From Gammaproteobacteria bacterium (GTDB lineage Bacteria; Pseudomonadota; Gammaproteobacteria; Granulosicoccales; Granulosicoccaceae), in NCBI GenBank assembly GCA_002746645.1, contig PDPU01000027.1, positions 30,234 to 94,233 on the forward strand: a stretch of DNA of 64,000 nt, read 5' to 3'. Shown here piece after piece: positions 17,844 through 24,779 of the stretch. Every line of letters begins with the position of its first letter. Positions within the stretch are counted from its first letter, which is position 1. A program made the translations under genes and the position numbers. The notes under the pieces are model-generated. The model saw nothing but the letters and a program-made list of their open reading frames with translations, had not been told where the DNA came from and searched no databases.

Positions 17844-17891
17844 TTGCGCGGTTGCGCGGTTGCGCGGTTGCGGGTTTGCGGGTTTGAAGGT
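17844..17891. repeat. Octamer tandem repeat tract
   Basis: Six 8-bp units: TTGCGCGG three times (17844-17867), TTGCGGGT twice (17868-17883), then diverged TTGAAGGT. It lies in the non-coding region upstream of the gamma-carbonic anhydrase gene. Such tracts are prone to length change. Confidence 0.85.
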
Positions 17892-18063
17892 ATTCAGTGC
17901 CTGCGATGATACCGCGCTGCGCCGATGCCACCAAAACCAAACGCAGTCTGCACAACTGCAGCACCCCCCGGGCAGCTTTTCCGCATACTGCCCGCAGCGG
18001 CCTCAAGACTCGTTGATCGCGTCCGATAACGGCGATAGATCAACCAGACCCGCAACGTCCACC

Positions 18064-18594
18064 ATGAGCCAAACCGAAGCCCTGACGAATCCTGCCGCAG
18101 GCGCAGCCGAAAAGCCGCATGATCAACGTCGCCTGGCCAACGCCGTATGGGAACCCTTCCTGCAGTTCAAGCTGCTGATGTACATGCTCGGCTCGACCGC
18201 GCTCGTGGCCGTTCTCCTCGGCACCTTCCTCTACTTCGCCTTCAGTGATCTCATCACCGTGTTCACGGGCAAGGCCGAAGCGAGCGGCTACTACGGCGAG
18301 ATGATCGAGATCCAGCTCGTGCACCTCTTCCGCTACTGCGGCGCCCTGTTCGTGCTCTACATCCTGCTGCTGGCCGCCGTCTGCATCGCCTATACGCACA
18401 AGCTCATGGGACCATTGCGCCCCTTCTCGCGACACGTCGATGAACTGACCAGGGGCAACTACGATCACCGCGTGGTGCTCAGAAAGGGCGATCTCGACCT
18501 CTACCGCGACTACGCCGAACGCCTCAACGCTCTCGCCGTGACTCTGGAGATGCGGGAAAACGAAGCCAGGAAACAGGTCGAACAGAACGGATAA
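18064..18594 (+). CDS. Two-helix membrane protein with a HAMP domain and no output domain
   Basis: 176 residues: cytoplasmic N-terminus, membrane helix (LLMYMLGSTALVAVLLGTFLYFAF), a short periplasmic loop of about 30 residues, a second helix (GALFVLYILLLAAVCIAYT), then a HAMP-like segment (HKLMGPLRPFSRHVDELTRGNYDHRVVLRKGDLDLYRDYAERLNAL). It ends soon after, with no kinase, cyclase or methyl-accepting domain. The same layout occurs in small HAMP proteins near surface or signalling genes. Function is unknown; signal transfer to a partner is an inference. Confidence 0.75.
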   Translation: MSQTEALTNPAAGAAEKPHDQRRLANAVWEPFLQFKLLMYMLGSTALVAVLLGTFLYFAFSDLITVFTGKAEASGYYGEMIEIQLVHLFRYCGALFVLYILLLAAVCIAYTHKLMGPLRPFSRHVDELTRGNYDHRVVLRKGDLDLYRDYAERLNALAVTLEMRENEARKQVEQNG

Positions 18595-18661
18595 CGCTGC
18601 CGCCCCGGCCATCTGCCGAACATCGACAGGCGCTTCGGCGCTGCGACGTTACGCGCGGCAG

Positions 18662-20014
18662 TCAGCTCTCGTTACCTCTGACGGGCGATATCACCTCCCA
18701 CTCTGCGTCGGTTTCGGCATCACCGGCCCGGTCGAGAGTGGCCTCGGGCAACGCTTCGGAGACGCCCGTCGGCTCAGCCATCGAAGCTGGAATTTCCAGC
18801 TTCTGGTTGGGATCGCCGACGATGACGCGCACGATCTGCTCGGTCTGCAGGTCCGGATAGGCAGAGTGGATCGCGGTAAGCAGAAACCGGAATTCGCCCT
18901 GATCATTCTCGCTGGTCTGCCAGTGAAATTCACGCCCACCGAGACGATGCTTGTCGAAGCTGGCCTGCTCGGGCAGGCGATCGATGCGCAGCGTCACTGG
19001 CGTACCGTCGGCAGCCGACGCGGATACACGAAAATTCACGACGTGACCGGTACTGACGATCTGGGTGGAGACCTTCGTCATCTCGGGTACGAGATCGGCT
19101 TTCTCGACAGACGTCAAGTCCGCTACCGAATCGTCTGCCGCCTCCATGGCACTCTCGCCGATGGCCTGGGATTCATCACCCTGCCATTCCTCCGCGCTGC
19201 CACCGACGTTCATCGGCATCGGCTGCGATGCCACCTCGAATCCACCCATGCCGGGAGTCATCGCCGGCGTCGATCGCCATGGCATGCCCCGGCTCATTCC
19301 CTCCCCGTCAAGCAATGAGCCGCGCCAGGCAGAAGCATCGAAACCCGGAGCGTGGTGCGGTGTTGCGGGTGCCTCTACCTCGAATTCGATCCAGCGATGC
19401 GACTCCAGCCAGGAGTCGCGCGCATCGGTGACCACCACGAGAACGCGATGATACCCTGTCTGGTCGGCCTCCGGTCGCCAGGCGAGTTCGTACCAGCCAT
19501 CGGTGATCGGCGCCAGATGCATGCCTCTGGCGTAGTGGCGCAGCAACAGATCGGGAGGCGGGTGATCCTCCGGCAGCCCTTCGGGCAGGTGCCCCCGCAA
19601 CGTGAGTACATAGTCTTCACCGACACGAACGTGCTGCATGCCGATCGGGGCGAGCCCCGGCAGTACGCTCGAGTCAGCATCGGGTGAGAGAGCGCCATCG
19701 ACGGATGCAACACCCGGCGTGTCGCGGGCGACCCCGGTCTTGCCACCCGAGTCATCCCGGGCCGGCGCCGGTGCCGACAGCGCCGCTTCCGACAGGATCA
19801 ATCCCGTCAGCACCACCGATCGCGCGAGTCTCGTCAGCACCACCGACCGCACGAGTGCCGTCAACGCCGGCGGCAGCCGTGGGCAACGAATTCGCAACGA
19901 CCTTGGGCCGACGGCACCCGCGGACCTTCCGCGACGTTGCGTCAATTGCCCAGGAGAGTCTGTCCATGAATGATCTGTTCCGGAATGAAAGGGATATGGC
20001 ATCGAATACGGCAT
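18662..20014 (-). CDS. Secreted protein with Ig-like (cadherin/dystroglycan-type) domains
   Basis: The stop is certain but the start is not. ATG 20014 is used here; a GTG at 20059 and TTG codons at 19942 or 19897 are alternatives. The N-terminal segment contains a hydrophobic stretch ending ILSEAALSA|PAPA, read as a signal peptide that two 27-bp tandem repeats have lengthened. The mature protein has beta-rich stretches: VRVGEDYVLTLRG, GWYELAWRPEADQTGYHRVLVVVTD, and GTPVTLRIDRLPEQASFD...FHWQTSENDQGEFRFLLTAIH, the last being typical of putative-Ig repeats that hold Asp-rich edges. An acidic Met/Gly-rich linker lies between them. Likely exported; binding partner unknown. The 5' part may overlap the end of alkB. 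Confidence 0.6.
   Translation of the reverse strand: MPYSMPYPFHSGTDHSWTDSPGQLTQRRGRSAGAVGPRSLRIRCPRLPPALTALVRSVVLTRLARSVVLTGLILSEAALSAPAPARDDSGGKTGVARDTPGVASVDGALSPDADSSVLPGLAPIGMQHVRVGEDYVLTLRGHLPEGLPEDHPPPDLLLRHYARGMHLAPITDGWYELAWRPEADQTGYHRVLVVVTDARDSWLESHRWIEFEVEAPATPHHAPGFDASAWRGSLLDGEGMSRGMPWRSTPAMTPGMGGFEVASQPMPMNVGGSAEEWQGDESQAIGESAMEAADDSVADLTSVEKADLVPEMTKVSTQIVSTGHVVNFRVSASAADGTPVTLRIDRLPEQASFDKHRLGGREFHWQTSENDQGEFRFLLTAIHSAYPDLQTEQIVRVIVGDPNQKLEIPASMAEPTGVSEALPEATLDRAGDAETDAEWEVISPVRGNES
19806..19859. repeat. 27-bp tandem repeat in the signal-peptide region of the Ig-like gene
   Basis: Two imperfect copies at 19806-19832 and 19833-19859. They encode a duplicated R-S-V-V-L-T segment in the hydrophobic N-terminus of the minus-strand gene. 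Confidence 0.8.
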
Positions 20015-20019
20015 GTTCG

Positions 20020-20748
20020 TCAGCGGGCACGTCGAAAGGTGAGATTCCAGCGACAGCACCCGAAGCGCGGGTGTTGCCCCGGCTTCACCGGCCGCACACC
20101 ATGATAGTAACGCCGGGCAGTTCCACCGAACACCAGAACGTCGCCGGATTTGAGGTCGATCGGCGTTGACCGGCCTTTTCGCTCCGCACCGACAACGAAG
20201 AAACGCGCCGGCAGGCCGAGCGAAACCGATACGATCGGTTGGCTGAAATCGCGCTCGTCCCGATCCTGATGGGCGCCCATGCCGACACCCGGTGCATAGC
20301 GGTTGACCAGGCAGGTGTCAGCTTCGAACGCCTGAAAACCGGCAAATTCCGCCGCCTTTCGTGACAGTTCGGAGAAGCAGGCAGGCATCGGAGGCCAGGG
20401 ATCGCCACTCAGCGGATCGACATCGCTGTAGCGATACCCGCGGGTATCGGCCACCCAGCCCGTATCTCCGCAGCTCGTCGTGGCGACCGCCATGCGCCGC
20501 CCTCGTGGCAATGCCATGTGCCGCGGCGGCGCGGCAATGACAACACTTTCGAGTGCGTCACCGAGCAACGTTTCGTCAGCGAACTCCCGCAACACCACGA
20601 CACCCGCGAGTGGGTGTTCGACGCAATGCGGCAGGTCTTCGTCGGTGGTCGCGGTGTCACCGATCTCGGTGCATTGTGCTGTGTTCCTGACGAAAGCTGC
20701 GTTATTGCGTACCTTGTCACGTGCGTTTTTGACCTTTGAACGATCCAT
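20020..20748 (-). CDS. alkB: AlkB-type DNA oxidative demethylase
   Basis: Fe(II)/2-oxoglutarate dioxygenase that removes alkyl groups such as 1-methyladenine and 3-methylcytosine from DNA. Iron ligands are visible: His160 and Asp162 (GAHQDRDE) and His216 (YYHGVRP). The 2-oxoglutarate Arg lies in CRWNLTFR, and NRYAPGVGMG and VSVSLGLPARF are the family core. Length is 242 residues, against 216 in E. coli; the N-terminus is about 30 residues longer, so the real start may be internal. ATG 20748 lies 20 bp from the divergent start of the next gene. No ada or SOS box was seen. Confidence 0.93.
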   Translation of the reverse strand: MDRSKVKNARDKVRNNAAFVRNTAQCTEIGDTATTDEDLPHCVEHPLAGVVVLREFADETLLGDALESVVIAAPPRHMALPRGRRMAVATTSCGDTGWVADTRGYRYSDVDPLSGDPWPPMPACFSELSRKAAEFAGFQAFEADTCLVNRYAPGVGMGAHQDRDERDFSQPIVSVSLGLPARFFVVGAERKGRSTPIDLKSGDVLVFGGTARRYYHGVRPVKPGQHPRFGCCRWNLTFRRAR

Positions 20749-20755
20749 AACTTCG

Positions 20756-20761
20756 TATACT
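20756..20761 (+). promoter_or_regulatory. Possible -10 element for a leaderless message
   Basis: TATACT ends seven bases before the ATG at 20769. No Shine-Dalgarno sequence lies between, so a transcript from here would be nearly leaderless. A TTGACC at 20729-20734 is 21 bp upstream, longer than ideal spacing. The GTATAC core is palindromic and also faces alkB. Confidence 0.35.
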
Positions 20762-20768
20762 CGGCCGC

Positions 20769-21437
20769 ATGAACAGCATGACATCGCCTTCCCGATGCGC
20801 CAGAGCCTGGCGCTCACTCGCCGTTTCACTGGTACTGACGCTTCTGCTGCACCCGGTCATGGACGCGAATGCGCAGGTTGCAGACGCCAAACCACCCGCC
20901 ATCGTCATCGAAGCGGTCAAGGAAGCCCCAGCGGCGCGCTCGCAGGTCTTCACGGCGACCATCACCGAAGAGGGCGAACTGGAGGATGTCACCCTCTACT
21001 ACCGGCGCAAGGGGCAGGTTCCCTATACTGCCATACCCATGCAGCCCATCGCGGGCAGCAATTACTTCTCGGCCAAGGTGGATACCGACATCGATGATCT
21101 GCGCGCCTTCGAATACTACATCCAGGCGCGCGACGCCAAAGGGAATCGCAGTGTCAGTGGCTACGCCTTCGAACCCATCATCCGCGAACTCCTGCCGGCA
21201 TCAGATTCCACGGCCGGTGAAGACAAGCGCACGGCCATTTCGCGCACACCGAACGATTCGCAAGCCGCGCCGGATCCTCTCGTGAAACCCGAATCGAAAT
21301 CCGGCAGTGGCATCAAGACCTGGCACATCGTGCTCGGTGTGCTGGCAACAGGCGCCGTCATTGCCGCCACCAGTGACAGCGACTCGTCCAGCTCGGAAAA
21401 CACCGTCCCGCTGACAATCAACGTAGGGGAGTTCTGA
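20769..21437 (+). CDS. Exported protein with a fibronectin-like domain and C-terminal membrane segment
   Basis: 222 residues, function unknown. The signal peptide ends MDANAQ|VADAK. The central beta-sandwich-like part (FTATITEEGELEDVTLYYRRKGQVPYTAIPMQ...FEYYIQARDAKGNRSV) matches a pattern common in extracellular bacterial proteins. A Ser/Asp/Pro linker follows. It ends with a small-residue helix (IVLGVLATGAVIAAT) and a Ser/Asp-rich tail, as in exported proteins of predatory and marine proteobacteria. The stop is 2 bp before the next gene, so the two form a tight pair. Confidence 0.72.
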   Translation: MNSMTSPSRCARAWRSLAVSLVLTLLLHPVMDANAQVADAKPPAIVIEAVKEAPAARSQVFTATITEEGELEDVTLYYRRKGQVPYTAIPMQPIAGSNYFSAKVDTDIDDLRAFEYYIQARDAKGNRSVSGYAFEPIIRELLPASDSTAGEDKRTAISRTPNDSQAAPDPLVKPESKSGSGIKTWHIVLGVLATGAVIAATSDSDSSSSENTVPLTINVGEF

Positions 21438-21439
21438 AC

Positions 21440-22852
21440 ATGGCAAGGAACACGTCGTCAGGCGTATCGTGGCACGGTGACAAACGCGGCAACATCGCGC
21501 GCAGTCTCGCGATTCTCGGCGCTGTTTTCATTTCCAGCTGCTCGTCCGATTCCGATGACCTGATGACGGTCGGGCAAGATGGGAATCTTTCGATGAATAC
21601 TCCGAGGTTCCTGCTCGAGAGCCGCAGAATCGACCGCACGGCAATACGACCCGAAGTCACCATCAACGGCAATCAGACCGTGACGATGCAGCGTTCAGCC
21701 GACGGAAACGGCTGGAGCGGCACCATCCAGGTCCTTCCCGATCAGAGTTACACCATCCGCATCGTCTGGATCGAGCGCCTCGACGCCGGCGAGGCCGGTA
21801 ACAACCCGGAAGCTCGCGACCTTGCGCTGGCGGTACGCGAACAGGTCGTACAGGTCGGCTCCGACGGAGCGTCCCAGACCTTCGGCGGCCTTGCCGAAGG
21901 CAACTACGACACCAACATACTGGACGAAGACCAGGACGGCATCAGCAACCTGAACGAACGTGAACAGGGTACCGACCCCTTTACGCCGATTCCCCCGGGC
22001 CCGGGCGACAACCCCGGTGATTCGGAAACACCCGGCGAGACTCCCGATCCGAATGAACCCACCGACCCGAGCGCCCCACCCGGTTCGGACAAACCGGACA
22101 CGGAAGATCCCGCCATGTCGGACTCGATTGACGTGGCGATACCACGCATTGCGGCCGCCGATGCACCGCTCATCGATGGCCTGAACGTCATGGTCGATAC
22201 CCAGGGACAGTTTGCGGGCGAATGGGCATCGGCCGTTCAGGTCGATCACGGAGGCAGTCTGCTCGGTATCAACAACCTCATGATCGACGTGAACGCCGAC
22301 GCCGAGGATGGTACCGTCGGTCGCCGCTGGGCTGCGGTACATGATGGTGAATACCTCTACATCATGGTGACCGTCGACGACAACGGCATTCGTTACCGTG
22401 ATTCAAACGGCAGTATCTGGGAGGATGACGCCCTCGAACTCTTCATCGACGTCGACAACAGCAAATCGGAAAGCTACGACGACAACGACTACCAGGTGCT
22501 GTTTCCACTGGCAACGTCAGAGGACCCTGAGGTGGGGGTCACCTCGGGTGAGATCATCGGCATGAATTCCGCCTGGGGCCTCGAACTCGATTTCGCCACC
22601 GGGCCCGGGCAGGGGCCTGCCAGCGGCAGCAGTGCGAGCCCGCAGCAGGATGTCTACGAACTGCGCATCAGACTCGGTTCGATCGGACTCGAAACCGGCA
22701 AGCCCTTCGGACTCGAACTCCAGATCGACGACGACGACGACGGCGGCGGACGTGACGCCAAATGGGGCTGGGCACACCCGAGCCGTGGCGATGTCGACGT
22801 CGACAACACCTACTTGAACCCAAGCTACATGGGCACGGCAATGCTGGAATAG
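21440..22852 (+). CDS. Lipoprotein with TSP3-type calcium repeat and CBM9-like domain
   Basis: 470 residues. Lipoprotein signal SLAILGAVFISSC. After a beta-rich N-terminal region comes one thrombospondin type-3-like calcium loop (DEDQDGISNLNEREQGTDPF). A Pro/Gly/Glu/Asp linker follows, then a C-terminal domain resembling carbohydrate-binding module family 9 (GEWASAVQ, GRRWAAVHDGEYLYIMVTVDDN, IWEDDALELFIDVDNS, YELRIRLGSIGL, WGWAHPS). It is likely anchored at the cell surface and binds a glycan; the ligand is unknown. An AGGGGAG ribosome-binding site lies within the end of the upstream gene. Confidence 0.78.
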   Translation: MARNTSSGVSWHGDKRGNIARSLAILGAVFISSCSSDSDDLMTVGQDGNLSMNTPRFLLESRRIDRTAIRPEVTINGNQTVTMQRSADGNGWSGTIQVLPDQSYTIRIVWIERLDAGEAGNNPEARDLALAVREQVVQVGSDGASQTFGGLAEGNYDTNILDEDQDGISNLNEREQGTDPFTPIPPGPGDNPGDSETPGETPDPNEPTDPSAPPGSDKPDTEDPAMSDSIDVAIPRIAAADAPLIDGLNVMVDTQGQFAGEWASAVQVDHGGSLLGINNLMIDVNADAEDGTVGRRWAAVHDGEYLYIMVTVDDNGIRYRDSNGSIWEDDALELFIDVDNSKSESYDDNDYQVLFPLATSEDPEVGVTSGEIIGMNSAWGLELDFATGPGQGPASGSSASPQQDVYELRIRLGSIGLETGKPFGLELQIDDDDDGGGRDAKWGWAHPSRGDVDVDNTYLNPSYMGTAMLE

Positions 22853-22873
22853 GCGGCAGGACTGCGCCGTCTT

Positions 22874-24637
22874 CTAGCCGTCGATGGCACTCATGAGAAT
22901 GTTGCGGATACCACGCGAATTGCGCGTTTCCGCCAGCATCAGCGCGTTGATGCCATTGTGATCGGCAATGCGGGTGTCGGCTCCGGCACGCACGAGTTCA
23001 TCGACAATGCGATCGCGGTTGCTTGCCACGGCGGCCAGCAGTGCCGTGCGGCCAAGTGAATCACGCACATCGAGGTTTGCCTGGTTGGCCACGAGTTGCA
23101 CCACGATGTGGTGGTAGCCCTTCTTGGTTGCCTCGATCAGCGGGTAGCTGTCGTTGTGCGTTCTCGCATTGACGTTGGCACCGGCGTCCAGAAGGTACTT
23201 CGCCACCACGGGTTGTTCCATGGCAATGGCCACCCCGAGCGGTGTGCGTCCGTCACTGTCCTTGCCGTCGACGTTGGCACCGGCGGCAATGAGGTTGCCG
23301 ACGAGTGTCACGAGGTTATCCTGAGGGGCGTCCTTGATGGCCATGACCAGCACGTCATCGGCAAGATGACTGGCGAGCGACTTCTCCCGTACCAGCAGCC
23401 GCACCACGCCAGCGCAGCCCTTCACGACTGCACGATCGAAATGCGCAAGGCCACGGTATTCACGCTCGACATCAAGCCATGGATTGTCACGCAACAGTGT
23501 GTCCACCTGCTTGACGTTGCAGTTGTTGACGGCGTCGGAAAAACGGGCGTGCAGAGCTTCACGATAGCTGTCCTTGTCACTGACGTGCGCTGTCAGCGCG
23601 CTCACGCACTCGGGTTTGCGGATGTGCCTCGCGAGCGGCTGACCGGCCACGATCTCCGGCGATTCGAGATCGCTCTCCGAACGAAACAGCGAGGCAAGCC
23701 GCTGGACATGACAGTCGCGTGCCGCCTGACGGTATTCGTCGTAGAGCGTGCGAAGCTGACGATCCCGTCGTTCGGGATCCGCCACGGCGGGTGTTCGCCG
23801 GCTGTCGTTTCGACCACCGAAGCGGGGGTTGAAACGCGCCGACACCATCAAAGTGTAACGCTGGCCGCCCAGGCGACGATCGGTGATCTCGGCGTGATCG
23901 AGTGCAGTCAGTCCACGGTAGTCCTTGCGCGTCACGGAAGCCCCACGGCTGAGCAGCAGCCTCACCACTTCCGGCTGGTTGCTCGTGATCGCCACCATCA
24001 GGGGCGTGCGGCGCTCGGTACCGAGCGCGGCATTGTCCACATGCGCACCGGCCTCGAGCAGACGCTCGACGATCTCGAGGTAGCCGTTCTTCGCTGCCAG
24101 CATGAGGGGCGTGTTGCCATAGACCACGGCCTCGGCTTGCGCGCCTTCACCGAGAAGTGCATCCACCCGTGCGAGGTTGCGGTTGGCGATCGCGTTCATG
24201 AGCTGGCTTTCCAGTGTCGCCGGCAGATAGTCGCAATCGGGCTTGAGCTTCTTCAGAACGGCCTCGTCGATCGAATCACTCGTGCAGCGCCAGCTCAGGA
24301 GGCCACTGACGGTGCTGATGGTGGGCGTGAAGGCCATCGCCTGGGCACCGATCTCCTCGTCGAAATCCACCATGATGACACCGCCACGGTTGATTGCCAC
24401 GCGCTTGACACTGGTGCCGAATATGCTGTCGGGGCGTGGCAGGTCGGCATCGGCATTGTCATGCGGCATCACACCTTGCGTCACGTAGTGATCGGCCACG
24501 CGCAGCTTGACAGGTGAGGTAATATTGAACGCCTCGGACAGCAGCGCCGCCTGTACGTACAGATTGCGGCTGTGCCAGCTGTGCAGGGCGCCGGCCCCGG
24601 CAAGGATCATGGCCAGCAATATGATGATCAGTTTCAC
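22874..24637 (-). CDS. Membrane protein fusing a type IV pilin-like domain to ankyrin repeats
   Basis: 587 residues. One N-terminal helix (LIIILLAMILAGAGALHSW) runs into a segment that follows the C-terminal plan of type IV major pilins: VQAALLSEAFNITSPVKLRV, HYVTQGVMPHDNADA, SIFGTSVKRVAI, GGVIMVDFDEEIGAQAMAFTPT, LLSWRC (Cys118), then KPDC (Cys135) for the expected disulfide loop, and DYLP. There is no prepilin peptidase site (no G|F-T-L-x-E start). From about residue 145 ankyrin repeats begin (GNTPLMLAAKNGYLEIVERLLEAGA, RTPLMVAITSNQPEVVRLLLSRGA). A non-repeat middle follows (about 260-390), and more repeats run to the end (RTPLGVAIAMEQPVVAKYLLDAGANVNA). It is probably a periplasmic, membrane-anchored scaffold. 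I know of no described family with this order. Confidence 0.85.
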   Translation of the reverse strand: MKLIIILLAMILAGAGALHSWHSRNLYVQAALLSEAFNITSPVKLRVADHYVTQGVMPHDNADADLPRPDSIFGTSVKRVAINRGGVIMVDFDEEIGAQAMAFTPTISTVSGLLSWRCTSDSIDEAVLKKLKPDCDYLPATLESQLMNAIANRNLARVDALLGEGAQAEAVVYGNTPLMLAAKNGYLEIVERLLEAGAHVDNAALGTERRTPLMVAITSNQPEVVRLLLSRGASVTRKDYRGLTALDHAEITDRRLGGQRYTLMVSARFNPRFGGRNDSRRTPAVADPERRDRQLRTLYDEYRQAARDCHVQRLASLFRSESDLESPEIVAGQPLARHIRKPECVSALTAHVSDKDSYREALHARFSDAVNNCNVKQVDTLLRDNPWLDVEREYRGLAHFDRAVVKGCAGVVRLLVREKSLASHLADDVLVMAIKDAPQDNLVTLVGNLIAAGANVDGKDSDGRTPLGVAIAMEQPVVAKYLLDAGANVNARTHNDSYPLIEATKKGYHHIVVQLVANQANLDVRDSLGRTALLAAVASNRDRIVDELVRAGADTRIADHNGINALMLAETRNSRGIRNILMSAIDG

Positions 24638-24779
24638 GGTCTGCGTGTCTGTCTGGTCGCCTGTCGAAGGAACCCCGGAGCGCGGATTCGGTCTGTGTAT
24701 CGCCAGTTAGCGGCTTTCGGAAACAACTCTTGACCGAACTCATCCCAAAACCCGGAACAGGGGAAAACCCACAGCACCG

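Noticed and set aside
20747..20759. A 13-bp match to one arm of the P1 loxP site (ATAACTTCGTATA)
   Set aside because: Only one arm is present. There is no spacer plus inverted second arm, no Cre gene and no phage context, so it is a chance match in an intergenic stretch.
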